This document shows, piece by piece, positions 8,504 through 16,349 of a DNA stretch of 64,000 nucleotides. How positions within the stretch are numbered: the first letter of the stretch is position 1; every line of letters begins with the position of its first letter. Below the pieces are notes generated by a model. It saw nothing but the letters and a program-made list of their open reading frames with translations. It ran no database searches and was not told the origin of the DNA. Position numbers and translations under genes: made by a program. Source of the DNA: Microthrixaceae bacterium (lineage in GTDB: Bacteria; Actinomycetota; Acidimicrobiia; Acidimicrobiales; Microtrichaceae); assembly GCA_023958095.1 (NCBI GenBank), contig JAMLGJ010000008.1:45699-109698 (forward strand). The letters are read 5' to 3'.

Positions 8504-9475
8504 TCAGAGCCATCCCGAGCGCTTGAACGTGCGGTAGAGCGCGAAGCACGCCGCCGCCACGACGGCGAGCACCACGAAGTACCCGTAGCGGGTGTCCAGC
8601 TCGGGCATGTGATCGAAGTTCATGCCGTAGATGCCTGCGACCATCGTCGGGACCGCTGCGATGGCGACCCACGCCGAGATCTTGCGCATGTCCTCGTTCT
8701 GGCGGATGCCCACCTGGGCGAGGTTGGCCTCGAGCGCCGAGTCGAGGAGCTCCCGCTCGGTGTGGATCTGGTCGACCACCCGCTTCACGTCGTCCTCGGT
8801 GTCGCGCAGGTAGCGGCGGATGTCATCGGTGATCATCGGGTGGGACACCCGGGTGAGGGTCTCCATCACACGGGTGAGCGGGTAGGCGGACTTGCGGAAC
8901 TCGAGCACCTCGCGGGTCAGCTCGTAGATGCGCCGTGTGGGCATGTCCCGTTCGGTGGAGAACACCGCCTCCTCCACCTCCGCGATGTCGTTGTCGATTC
9001 CGGCGGCCACGGGCAGGTAGGCCTCCACGACGGTGTCGATGATCGCGTGCAGCACCACCCCGGGGCCCTGGGCCAGCCATTGCGGGTCAGCCTCCATGCG
9101 GGAACGCAGGTCGGTCAGGGACACCCCCTCGCCGCGGCGCACCACCAGCACGTGTCCGGGGGAGGACATCACCGTGATCTGGCCGATCTCGATCCGCTCG
9201 GCCGCATCGTCGTAGGCCGCAGAGCGCAGCACGAGGGTCAGGGTCTCTCCGAAGAGGTCGACCTTGGGGCGCTCGTGGCTGGCCTGCGCGTCCTCGATGG
9301 CCAGGGGGTGGATCCCGAAGGCGTCGGCCGCCTCCTCGAGCTCGGCGGTGGAGGGTTCCTTGAGTCCCACCCACACGAAGCTCTCGGGACCCTCCGAGCG
9401 CGAGGCCAACTCGGCGAAGCTGCCCTCGTCCGCGACCTTGTGGCCGTTGCGGTAGACGCCCTGTCCGATGATCAC
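8504..9475 (-). CDS. corA: CorA-type magnesium/cobalt channel
   Basis: A 323-residue CorA protein: a large cytosolic alpha/beta domain, a long stalk helix, and two C-terminal membrane helices. The signature YGMNFDHMPEL is at 283-293 at the end of the first membrane helix, and a basic tail (FKRSGWL) closes the protein; both are diagnostic of pentameric CorA Mg2+ channels. GTG at 9475 is the only start that gives the expected N-terminal length. No Mg2+ riboswitch can be fitted, because only 30 bp separate it from the preceding metallo-beta-lactamase gene, with which it may be cotranscribed. Confidence 0.92.
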   Translation of the reverse strand: MIIGQGVYRNGHKVADEGSFAELASRSEGPESFVWVGLKEPSTAELEEAADAFGIHPLAIEDAQASHERPKVDLFGETLTLVLRSAAYDDAAERIEIGQITVMSSPGHVLVVRRGEGVSLTDLRSRMEADPQWLAQGPGVVLHAIIDTVVEAYLPVAAGIDNDIAEVEEAVFSTERDMPTRRIYELTREVLEFRKSAYPLTRVMETLTRVSHPMITDDIRRYLRDTEDDVKRVVDQIHTERELLDSALEANLAQVGIRQNEDMRKISAWVAIAAVPTMVAGIYGMNFDHMPELDTRYGYFVVLAVVAAACFALYRTFKRSGWL

Positions 9476-9505
9476 GGTCGCGCCTGCCTCACCGCGAGCC
9501 TTCCC

Positions 9506-10783
9506 TCACCGCGACTCTCCGGGGCCCCGCGAGGCGACTTCGCTGGAGACGTGCTCGGCCCATCCGAAGATCCCCTTGGCCATCAGGGAGCTCTCGTGCT
9601 CGACGCGCAGGCGGTTGACCTCCGCGCGTACCCCATGGGCCGAGACGTTGTCGGGTTCGGCCTGGGTGGCCAGTTCGGCCAGGTGCCCGCCCAGTCGGAG
9701 CTCACCCGCTGCCGCGAGCTCCGAGGCACGCTCCGCCAGCACCCCGACTCCTCCTGCGAGCTCGGCGAGCTCGCGGGCCAGCCGGGATGCCGGTGCCGGC
9801 TTCAGGTGCGACGGGTCGCCGTCGTACCAACCGCCGTAGAGCCTCCAGAGGTTGTGCACGACGAACTCGGGTTCGTCGTAGACGGGTTGGAGCCAGGGGC
9901 GCCCGAGCAACTCGGCGGGTGCCCTCACGGTGTGGAGGATCTCGTCGAGGCTCGCTCCCGCGTTCATCATCTCGAGGGTGTCCGAACAGATCGACTCGAG
10001 GAACCGCGCGGTGTCCCCGAGCACGTCGGAGACCCGGGCGGCCCCGGTGATCGGGAGCCCGTGGCCCGGCAGCAGGGTCTCGGCGCCCAGGGCCTGCATG
10101 CGCCTCAACGCGGCGGCCCACTCCAGGGGGTAGCGCTGGACCTTCTGCGGGTTGCCGCAGTTGGGCGCCACCCAGATGAACAGGTCCCCGGTGCACAGGA
10201 TGGAGCGCTGCGGGATCCACACCCAGGTGTGGTCATCGGTCTCACCCTTGTCGTGGTGCAACTCGAGGGTGAGCGTGCCGGCCCGAACCTCGGTGTCGCT
10301 CCGGTAGGTACGGTCGGGGTAGCGGAACTCCTCGGGGAACAGGGGTGCCCCGAGGCGGAACTGGCGCTGGTTGATCGTCCCGTTGTAGCCGGTGGTCATG
10401 CGGTAGCGGTCGAATCGCTCGGGCAGCGCCTCGTGTGCCACCACCTCCACGTCCGCAGCGCCGGTCTCCGCCTCGAACAACCCGACACCGAAGCAGTGGT
10501 CCACGTGGCCGTGGGTGTGAACAGCCCGGCGCAGGGGGGCCCGTGTGAACGACCTGACCGTGTCGTGGATCGCCCCTGCGTGCATCGGGCTGCCGGAGTC
10601 CACGAGCACCAGCTCACCGGAGTCCTCGATGGCGGTGACGTTCGCGAAGGACTCCACGAAGAGGATCCCGTCATCGACCTCCACACCGCTGGCACCGGCT
10701 CCGATCGAGACCGGGGGGTGGTCCTCGACCGAGATGGTTCCGTCGATGAGTCCGGAGGCGAGCTCCAGCAGGTCGTCGGTCAT
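9506..10783 (-). CDS. Metallo-beta-lactamase-fold hydrolase, alkylsulfatase-like
   Basis: A 425-residue protein. The zinc motif HTHGHVDH is at 89-96, a further metal-ligand region is CTGDLF near 203, and LLPGHG near 245. After the MBL domain comes a helical region containing LWRLYGGWYDGDPSHLKP, which matches the dimerisation domain of SDS-hydrolase/alkyl-sulfatase relatives. No signal peptide is seen, so it is probably cytosolic. GGAGGA seven bases before the ATG is one of the best ribosome-binding sites in the window, and the ATG overlaps the stop of the methyltransferase gene (ATGA). It may cleave sulfate esters or a related ester; the C-terminal sterol-carrier-like domain of true SdsA1 is not evident. 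Confidence 0.82.
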   Translation of the reverse strand: MTDDLLELASGLIDGTISVEDHPPVSIGAGASGVEVDDGILFVESFANVTAIEDSGELVLVDSGSPMHAGAIHDTVRSFTRAPLRRAVHTHGHVDHCFGVGLFEAETGAADVEVVAHEALPERFDRYRMTTGYNGTINQRQFRLGAPLFPEEFRYPDRTYRSDTEVRAGTLTLELHHDKGETDDHTWVWIPQRSILCTGDLFIWVAPNCGNPQKVQRYPLEWAAALRRMQALGAETLLPGHGLPITGAARVSDVLGDTARFLESICSDTLEMMNAGASLDEILHTVRAPAELLGRPWLQPVYDEPEFVVHNLWRLYGGWYDGDPSHLKPAPASRLARELAELAGGVGVLAERASELAAAGELRLGGHLAELATQAEPDNVSAHGVRAEVNRLRVEHESSLMAKGIFGWAEHVSSEVASRGPGESR

Positions 10784-11517
10784 GGTCGTTCCTCCAGCCA
10801 GCCGTGCTCCGGCGGCATGTGCGCTCGCCTCAGGACACACCAGGTTCCGATACCGGCGGCGGCCTCGATCCCGGTCACCTCGAAGCCGAGTGCCTCGGTG
10901 ACCTCGGTTGTGCTCAGGTGTATCGGGGTGGAGGTGCCACTCGAGTTGACCCACACGAGCACACCTCCGGGCCGCAGCACGCGCTCGACCTCGGCGGGGA
11001 ACAGGAAGCAGTTCACCAGCACCACGGCATCGACCGAGGCGTCGCCCACCGGCAGGTGGGCACCGTCGGCGAGGACCCTGTACGCCCGGCTCCGGTGTGC
11101 GCGTCGGTGCATCTCGGCGGAGAGCTCCACTGCCAGTGACACCCCGAAGCGTTCCGCCACGGCCGCGGAGTAGGTGCCGAGCCCGGACCCCACCTCCACC
11201 GCCACTCCGGTGGCCCGGTCCCACGCGGTCCCCGGGCTGCCGGCGCGGTCACCTGATTCCAGGAGACGGTCGAGGCCACGGCCCAGGGCATCGTCGACGA
11301 TCGCTCTGCGGTCGGCGGACTCGCGGCTGTGCCACTGCGGAGCCAGGGAGTCGAAGAGACCGGCCACCTCCGATGCGGCCCGGGCGTCCCAGACCGGTCC
11401 GGCGAGGCCGGCGGCCCTGCGGGTCATCACCCGCATGGGGTGCTCGGCGTTGGCCCCGGGCACCGATGGCACGTGCCCCGGGAGCTCGAGGGGCTCGAGT
11501 GTCTCCACGGTTGCCAC
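10780..11517 (-). CDS. SAM-dependent methyltransferase
   Basis: A 245-residue class I methyltransferase. VAVEVGSGLGTY is motif I for S-adenosylmethionine binding; the acidic end of strand 2 is LAVELSAEM; DAVVLVNCFLF and VLRPGGVLVWVN are the later core strands. The start is uncertain: GTG at 11517 follows a TAGGCT hexamer by 8 nt, and GTG at 11508 is also possible. A longer frame would run through the 28-bp tandem repeats and is rejected. Its TGA overlaps the ATG of the downstream metallo-hydrolase, so the two are translationally coupled. The methyl acceptor is unknown. Confidence 0.8.
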   Translation of the reverse strand: MATVETLEPLELPGHVPSVPGANAEHPMRVMTRRAAGLAGPVWDARAASEVAGLFDSLAPQWHSRESADRRAIVDDALGRGLDRLLESGDRAGSPGTAWDRATGVAVEVGSGLGTYSAAVAERFGVSLAVELSAEMHRRAHRSRAYRVLADGAHLPVGDASVDAVVLVNCFLFPAEVERVLRPGGVLVWVNSSGTSTPIHLSTTEVTEALGFEVTGIEAAAGIGTWCVLRRAHMPPEHGWLEERP

Positions 11518-11525
11518 AGCGGGCG

Positions 11526-11531
11526 AGCCTA
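11526..11531 (-). promoter_or_regulatory. Probable -10 TAGGCT of the methyltransferase gene
   Basis: Minus-strand TAGGCT 8 nt before GTG at 11517, bordered upstream by the tandem repeats. Confidence 0.4.
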
Positions 11532-11545
11532 CCGGGGACGGTTCG

Positions 11546-11648
11546 GCGCCGGGTGCGGCGCGCGACTGGCACAGCGCCGGGTGCGGCGCGCGACTGGCAC
11601 AGCGCCGGGTGCGGCGCGCGAGCGACACAGCGCCGGGAGCGGCGCTGG
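11546..11648. repeat. 28-bp tandem repeat, 3.7 copies
   Basis: Units at 11546-11573, 11574-11601, 11602-11629 and a partial copy at 11630-11648. The first two are identical (core GCGCCGGGTGCGGCGCGC), the third differs near its end. The array fills the gap between the acyl-CoA dehydrogenase stop at 11649 and the methyltransferase promoter. Confidence 0.9.
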
Positions 11649-12659
11649 TCAGCTGGGTGCGTCGGCGGCGAGCATGTCCGCCAGGGTGGCCGCGCGTCCC
11701 CCCAGTGCCGCTGCACGGAGCCGGGCCCTGGTGACGTAGCGGTGGGCGGTGTGCTCGTAGGTGAAGCCGATCCCGCCGTGGTTCTGGACGTTCACCTCGG
11801 CGTTGTCTATCGCCGCCTCCGAGGCGACGGCCCTCGCAGCACGGGCCTGGAAGCGCGCGTCGGGGTGCCCGGCCTGGACCGCCAGGGAGGCGAGCCGGGT
11901 CAACTGGATCGCCGCGTCGGCGCGTACGGCCATGTCGGCGCAGCGGTGCTTGACCGCCTGGAACGAGCCGACGGGACGACCGAACTGCTCACGGTCCTTC
12001 GCGTACTCGGTGGACTGTTCCGCGGTGGCCCGTGCGATGCCGGCCAGTTCGGCCGCGAACAGCACAGTGGCGCGCAGCACGAGCGTCTCGCCGTCGGCCC
12101 TGCAGACCACGTCGGCGCCGTCACGGTCGACCTCGGTGACCGCCAGCGGCACGAGCGGGTCCAGGGACGACTGGGCCACGAACTGCTTGCCCTCGGTGGA
12201 GCGCAGGACGCAGTCCCGTTCCCCGATGGTGAGCATCAGCGCGGCGCCGTCGTGGTCGGTGACCCTCACCCGGTGTGGATCATCGGCCGACGGTTCGGGT
12301 TCGGCGAGGGCGACCCTGCACGCCCCGGAGGTGATGGTGGTGACCAGGTCGGCATCGCCGGCTGCCGCTGCCACGTGGGCACCCAGCACGGTGGGCAGGA
12401 AGGGACCGGGGGTGGCGTGCGCCCCGATGCGTTCGAACAGCAGCGCTTCCTCGGCCAGGCCGTAGCCGATCCCGCCGTCGGCCTCGGAGAGCCCCAGGGA
12501 GAACCACCCCAGTTCCGCACACCGCTGCCACAGGTCGTCATCGAGCACGTTCGTCGAGAAGTCCTGACCCGCCAGCGCGTGCAGGTCGAAGTCGGCCTCG
12601 AGCTGGGCGTTGACGGTGTCGATGATCTCGCTCTGTTCCTCCGAGGGAAGCAGGTCCAT
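11649..12659 (-). CDS. Acyl-CoA dehydrogenase family protein (second subunit of a pair)
   Basis: A 336-residue acyl-CoA dehydrogenase-fold flavoprotein, shorter than the usual 380-400. Helical N-terminal domain with GWFSLGLSEADGGIGYG; a degenerate beta domain in the middle; C-terminal region with REQFGRPVGSFQAVKH and NHGGIGFTYEHTAHRY. The substrate-binding beta domain lacks the usual FSEPxAGSD loop. In actinobacteria such divergent subunits pair with a conventional one to form alpha2beta2 enzymes acting on sterol side chains or other bulky acyl-CoAs; that pairing is inferred from the gene 29 bp upstream. The ATG has GAGGAG eight to nine bases upstream. Confidence 0.87.
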   Translation of the reverse strand: MDLLPSEEQSEIIDTVNAQLEADFDLHALAGQDFSTNVLDDDLWQRCAELGWFSLGLSEADGGIGYGLAEEALLFERIGAHATPGPFLPTVLGAHVAAAAGDADLVTTITSGACRVALAEPEPSADDPHRVRVTDHDGAALMLTIGERDCVLRSTEGKQFVAQSSLDPLVPLAVTEVDRDGADVVCRADGETLVLRATVLFAAELAGIARATAEQSTEYAKDREQFGRPVGSFQAVKHRCADMAVRADAAIQLTRLASLAVQAGHPDARFQARAARAVASEAAIDNAEVNVQNHGGIGFTYEHTAHRYVTRARLRAAALGGRAATLADMLAADAPS

Positions 12660-12688
12660 CTCCGGGTCTCCTCAGGCAGCTGGGTGGT

Positions 12689-13885
12689 TCATGCGGCCGG
12701 CTTGGGTTCGCGGGGCAGCCCCAGCACCCGTTCGCCGACGATGTTGCGCTGGATGTCGGTGGTTCCACCACCGATCGTGTAGGCGAAGGACTGCAGGTAC
12801 TTGCCGGTCCAGTTGCCCTCGCCGTCCACGGGCGTGAGCCTCAGCGCCTCGGGCCCGACGATGTCGAGGCTCAGCGCGAACACGCGCTTGTGCAGCTCCC
12901 CGTGGAACAGCCTGATCATCGAACCCTCCGGGCCGGGCATGCCGGTGCGGGCAGTGCGGGAGATGCCGGCGATCGTCATCGCCCGCAGGGCCGCGACCTC
13001 GGCGCGCGCGGTCGCTAGGCGGCGGGCGACCTCTTCGTCGCGGATCATGGCCCGGCCGTCGGGCCCGGTGCGTTCGCGTGCCTCGCGGATGAGTTCCTCG
13101 ACGGTGGCCGCCAGCTCGACCTGGTCGGCCATGAAGGCGGTGCCCCGTTCGAAGCTCAGGGTGGACATGGCCACCCGCCAACCGTCGTTCAGGTCCCCCA
13201 CGACGTTGGTGAGGGGTATCCGCACCTCGTCGTAGAACACCTCGCAGAAGTCGGTGACGTGGCTCATGGTCCGGATCTCGCGGATCTCGATGCCGGGGCT
13301 GTTCATGTCGCAGATGACCCAGGAGATGCCGCGGTGCTTGGGCACATCGGGGTCGGTGCGAACGAGCAGCTCCTGCAGGTCCGCCACGTGTGCATAGGAG
13401 GTCCAGGTCTTCTGGCCCGTCACCACGAGCTCGTCGCCGTCGATCACCGCGCGGGTGGACAGGCCCGCCAGGTCGGATCCCGCTCCCGGCTCCGAGAACC
13501 CCTGGCACCAGACCACCTCGCCGCGCAGGATCCGGGGCAGGTGCTCGGACTTCTGCGCGTCCGACCCCTTCACGATGAGGGTGGGGCCGCCGTGGTTGTT
13601 GCCCACGAAGGTGCACGAGTTGTTGAGGGTGAACGGTGGGTCCGCCGAGGCGAACTCCTCGTACCAGATCATCTGCTGGATGTCGGACAGGCCCCGGCCG
13701 CCGTACTCGGCGGGCCAGTTGATGCCCGCCCAGCCTCCTTCGTAGAGGGTTCGCTGCCAGGCGAGGTCGAACTCGCGCATCTCGGCGCCCTCCGGTGGAC
13801 GCTCCTGCGAGGGCAGGTTCTCACGAAGCCAGGTGCGTGCCTCGAGGCGGAACGCCTCCTGCTCCGCGGTCAGCTCAAGGTCCAT
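12689..13885 (-). CDS. Acyl-CoA dehydrogenase (FadE-type, first subunit of a pair)
   Basis: A 398-residue FAD acyl-CoA dehydrogenase with the complete fold: N-terminal helices (GGWAGINWPAEYGGRGLS), the flavin/substrate loop CQGFSEPGAGSDLAGL, the beta-domain TGQKTWTSYA, and the C-terminal GGGTTDIQRNIVGERVLGLPR that contacts FAD in the partner subunit. Adjacent to a divergent short paralogue, it probably forms a heteromeric enzyme introducing the alpha-beta double bond. ATG at 13885 lies 7 nt after a TAGCGT hexamer, and a 31-bp palindrome occupies -14 to -44, so the pair looks under tight repressor control. The substrate chain is not determinable from sequence. Confidence 0.92.
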   Translation of the reverse strand: MDLELTAEQEAFRLEARTWLRENLPSQERPPEGAEMREFDLAWQRTLYEGGWAGINWPAEYGGRGLSDIQQMIWYEEFASADPPFTLNNSCTFVGNNHGGPTLIVKGSDAQKSEHLPRILRGEVVWCQGFSEPGAGSDLAGLSTRAVIDGDELVVTGQKTWTSYAHVADLQELLVRTDPDVPKHRGISWVICDMNSPGIEIREIRTMSHVTDFCEVFYDEVRIPLTNVVGDLNDGWRVAMSTLSFERGTAFMADQVELAATVEELIREARERTGPDGRAMIRDEEVARRLATARAEVAALRAMTIAGISRTARTGMPGPEGSMIRLFHGELHKRVFALSLDIVGPEALRLTPVDGEGNWTGKYLQSFAYTIGGGTTDIQRNIVGERVLGLPREPKPAA

Positions 13886-13892
13886 GCCCCAG

Positions 13893-13898
13893 ACGCTA
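13893..13898 (-). promoter_or_regulatory. Leaderless-type -10 TAGCGT of the acyl-CoA dehydrogenase pair
   Basis: Minus-strand TAGCGT, 7 nt, then ATG at 13885. It abuts the palindrome at 13899-13929. Confidence 0.55.
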
Positions 13899-13929
13899 GA
13901 CGGTTTCTGACGACCCGTCAGAAACCGTC
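13899..13929. promoter_or_regulatory. 31-bp perfect palindrome (14-bp arms), probable repressor operator
   Basis: Arms GACGGTTTCTGACG (13899-13912) and CGTCAGAAACCGTC (13916-13929) around a 3-base centre. It covers the -35 to -10 spacer of the acyl-CoA dehydrogenase promoter. A terminator for the upstream gene (stop at 13941) is possible but no T-run follows it in that direction. The length and symmetry fit a TetR-family dimer-of-dimers site. Confidence 0.65.
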
Positions 13930-13940
13930 ACCGGGGGAAG

Positions 13941-14789
13941 TCACTCCGGCGAGGCCAGGGTGCAGGTGACCCGGGTCACGTCCTCCCCGGCGGTGCCGGT
14001 GGCACTCCAGGAGACCTCCTCACCCGCCTCGGCCTCCACCGGCACCTCGGCGGAGTCGACCAACCCGCCGCCGTTCGCGTCGTCGAAACGCACCTCGAGC
14101 GTCGTGTCCATCGCCTCGTTCGCGGTGACGGTCCCCGAAGCGGTGAGGGTGCCGTCGGTGGCGATGTGGCACTGCTGCACCGAACCCTCGAAGGCGCTCC
14201 CTCCTGCGAGCGCGCGGACGCCGAAGAAGGTGCCCACGGCCACCAGCAACGCGATCAGCACACCGATCGTGATCGCCACCCCCTTTCCGTTCCCGCGCCC
14301 GGGGGAGCCACCCGACCGGGCCTGTTGCGGACCCGGGGGAACCATCTGTGGCTGCGAGGGCACCCAGTTGCCCGGAGCCTGCGGCGCGTACTGCTGGCCC
14401 GGGTGCTGGTGGGGCACCTGCTGGTAGGGGACCTGCTGGTGGGGCACCTGCTCGTAGGGCGCCTGTTGCTGGGGAAGCGGTTCGTGGGGAGGCTGCTGGA
14501 AGGGAGGCGGGGTGGCGTAACCGGGTTGTTGGTGGCCCACCTGGCCGGGAGCGCCGGGTGGAGCCGTGGGCGGTGACTGCGGATAGGGGCTCGGAGGCAC
14601 CCACGGTGTCTGCACGGTGGGTGGCCCGGCATCAGCGGACCGCTGCTGATCGTCGTGGGAGGCACGCGGGAAGGTGGTCGTGGGTTCGCCGTCGGGTGGA
14701 TCCGCCGGATCGGGCACGACAAAGCGGTTGCGGTCACCCGTGCCGGCCCCGCCCTCACCCATGTCGCGTTCACCGTCTCCTGCAGACAC
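13941..14789 (-). CDS. Proline/glutamine-rich single-pass membrane protein, unknown function
   Basis: A 282-residue protein. Residues 1 to about 165 are hydrophilic and dominated by Pro, Gln, His and Tyr, with a run of five-residue periods of the type VPHQQ/VPYQQ around 110-135. A single membrane helix (about 173-193, VAITIGVLIALLVAVGTFFG) follows a basic GRGNGKG stretch, and about 75 extracellular residues with two Cys end the protein. This topology, a disordered cytosolic proline-rich arm, one helix and a small outer beta domain, is common in actinobacterial envelope proteins. GTG at 14789 has AGAGG at good distance; ATG at 14762 is the alternative. Function unknown. Confidence 0.75.
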   Translation of the reverse strand: MSAGDGERDMGEGGAGTGDRNRFVVPDPADPPDGEPTTTFPRASHDDQQRSADAGPPTVQTPWVPPSPYPQSPPTAPPGAPGQVGHQQPGYATPPPFQQPPHEPLPQQQAPYEQVPHQQVPYQQVPHQHPGQQYAPQAPGNWVPSQPQMVPPGPQQARSGGSPGRGNGKGVAITIGVLIALLVAVGTFFGVRALAGGSAFEGSVQQCHIATDGTLTASGTVTANEAMDTTLEVRFDDANGGGLVDSAEVPVEAEAGEEVSWSATGTAGEDVTRVTCTLASPE

Positions 14790-14876
14790 CGTGCACCTCT
14801 GGTAGCTCCGGACACCCTCGTCCGAGCGGCGGTCGAATCGCCGTTTCCGGTGTCCCGGCGAGAGGTTACCGCCGGG

Positions 14877-14924
14877 CCCTTCGGTTGCACCCCGCGGGAA
14901 CCCTTCGGTTGCACCCCGCGGGAA
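14877..14924. repeat. 24-bp exact tandem duplication
   Basis: Two identical copies, 14877-14900 and 14901-14924, of a unit beginning CCCTTCGGTTGCACCCCGCG. It lies in the gap between the divergent membrane-protein and PhoH genes. Confidence 0.9.
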
Positions 14925-14970
14925 AGGGGCCGGGCACCGGGTATCGCGCGTCCGACCAGCCCCGGGCCGG

Positions 14971-14976
14971 TACCGT
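14971..14976 (+). promoter_or_regulatory. Leaderless-type -10 TACCGT of the PhoH gene
   Basis: TACCGT, then six bases, then ATC at 14983, the apparent first codon of the PIN-PhoH protein. Confidence 0.5.
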
Positions 14977-14982
14977 CTTGGC

Positions 14983-16269
14983 ATCGACAAGCGCACCTTC
15001 GTCCTGGACACGTCGGTACTGCTGGCAGACCCCGCAGCGCTGGCGAACTTCGCCGAACACGAGGTGGTCATCCCCCTCGTGGTCCTCACCGAGCTGGAGG
15101 AGAAACGTGCCCACCCGGAGCTCGGTTGGTCGGCCCGTGAGACCCTCAGACGCCTGGAGGACCTGCGTGTCGCCCATGGCACGCTCAGCTGCGCGAACCC
15201 GATCAACGACCTCGGGGGAACGGTCAGGGTCGAGCTGAACAACGTCGACCTGTCCTCACTCCCACTCGCGTTCTCGGGGGACACGAACGACCACCGGATC
15301 CTCGCGGTGGCGCGGAACCTGGCCGACAAGGGCCTCGACGTGGTGCTGGTCTCGAAGGACCTGCCGCTGCGGCTCAAGGCGGCGGTGGTGGACCTCGAGG
15401 CCGAGGAGTACCGCCACGAGTTCAGCGAGTCCGACGGCTGGACCGGCATGCAGGAGCTGTCCGTCCAAGCAGACGTGGTCGACAGGCTCTACGCGGAACG
15501 CACCGTGCCACTGCCGGACGGCCTGGAGGTGCCAACCAACACCGGGCTGACGCTGCGCTCGACGGAGGGATCGGCCCTCGCACGGGTGCATGCGGATGGC
15601 ACACTGCGCCTCGTCGACGGCGACAGGTCGCTGTTCGACCTGCGCGGCCGCTCGGCAGAGCAGCGGGTGGCACTCGACCTGCTGGCCGACCCGCGGGTCG
15701 GGATCGTCTCACTCGGCGGCTCCGCCGGCACCGGCAAGTCGGTGCTCGCCCTGGCCGCGGGCCTCGAGGCGGTTCTCGAACAGCGGACCCAGCGACGTGT
15801 GATCGTGTTCAGGCCCCTATACGCGGTCGGTGGACAGGAGCTGGGCTACCTGCCCGGCAGCGAGACCGAGAAGATGAACCCGTGGTCCGCGGCGGTCCTC
15901 GACGCGCTCGAGTCCATCACCGGGCCCGAGGTCATCGAGGAGGTGCTCGAGCGGGACCTGCTCGAGGTGCTCCCCCTGACCCACATCCGTGGCCGCACCC
16001 TCACCGACAGCTTCGTGATCGTGGACGAGGCCCAGAACCTGGAACGCATGGTCCTGCTCACGGCGTTGAGCCGGATCGGTGAGGGCTCGAGGGTCGTCCT
16101 CACCCACGACGTGGCCCAACGCGACAACCTGAGGGTCGGACGGCGCGACGGGATCGCTTCAGTGGTCTCGCTGCTCCGCGGCAACCCCCTGTTCGGCCAC
16201 GTGACCCTCGCACGCTCGGAACGCAGTGCCATCGCGGCGGTCGTGTCCGAGCTGCTCGACGTGGACTGA
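14983..16269 (+). CDS. PIN-domain PhoH family ATPase (probable RNA helicase/nuclease)
   Basis: A 428-residue two-domain protein of the PhoH2 type: an N-terminal PIN RNase domain ([14 protein letters not shown] with catalytic Asp9; a later acidic set around [11 protein letters not shown]) and a C-terminal PhoH P-loop ATPase (Walker A GSAGTGKS near 246-253; Walker B VIVDEAQN near 345-352). Such proteins unwind and cut RNA. No ATG, GTG or TTG exists in frame between the upstream stop at 14803 and GTG 15064; starting at 15064 would remove the catalytic Asp. The frame from ATC 14983 gives a perfect family N-terminus and lies six bases after TACCGT, so ATC initiation, or a small sequence error, is inferred. 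Confidence 0.85.
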   Translation: MDKRTFVLDTSVLLADPAALANFAEHEVVIPLVVLTELEEKRAHPELGWSARETLRRLEDLRVAHGTLSCANPINDLGGTVRVELNNVDLSSLPLAFSGDTNDHRILAVARNLADKGLDVVLVSKDLPLRLKAAVVDLEAEEYRHEFSESDGWTGMQELSVQADVVDRLYAERTVPLPDGLEVPTNTGLTLRSTEGSALARVHADGTLRLVDGDRSLFDLRGRSAEQRVALDLLADPRVGIVSLGGSAGTGKSVLALAAGLEAVLEQRTQRRVIVFRPLYAVGGQELGYLPGSETEKMNPWSAAVLDALESITGPEVIEEVLERDLLEVLPLTHIRGRTLTDSFVIVDEAQNLERMVLLTALSRIGEGSRVVLTHDVAQRDNLRVGRRDGIASVVSLLRGNPLFGHVTLARSERSAIAAVVSELLDVD

Positions 16270-16299
16270 GTCCGCCCCGGGCGCCCCGCCAGACCGCGT

Positions 16300-16349
16300 G
16301 GCGGTGCGCCTGCGCCCCAGAGGAGGCGGTGCGCCTGCGCCTCAGAGGA
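16300..16349. repeat. 25-bp tandem duplication at a convergent gene end
   Basis: Copies at 16300-16324 and 16325-16349 (GGCGGTGCGCCTGCGCC core) differing at one base. The second copy contains the stop codon and last codons of the MgtE-like gene. Confidence 0.88.

Noticed and set aside
8504..9505. Mg2+ riboswitch before corA
   Set aside because: Only 30 bp separate it from the preceding gene, too short for a known Mg2+ riboswitch.
8045..11173. Long open frame of over 1000 codons on the plus strand
   Set aside because: It runs antisense through the SDR, corA, metallohydrolase and methyltransferase genes, all with clear family motifs; its product is Arg/Gly/His-rich and resembles nothing. Long antisense frames are expected at this GC content.
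15064..16269. GTG 15064 as start of the PhoH gene
   Set aside because: It would remove the first 27 residues including the catalytic PIN Asp and the conserved VLDTSVLL strand.
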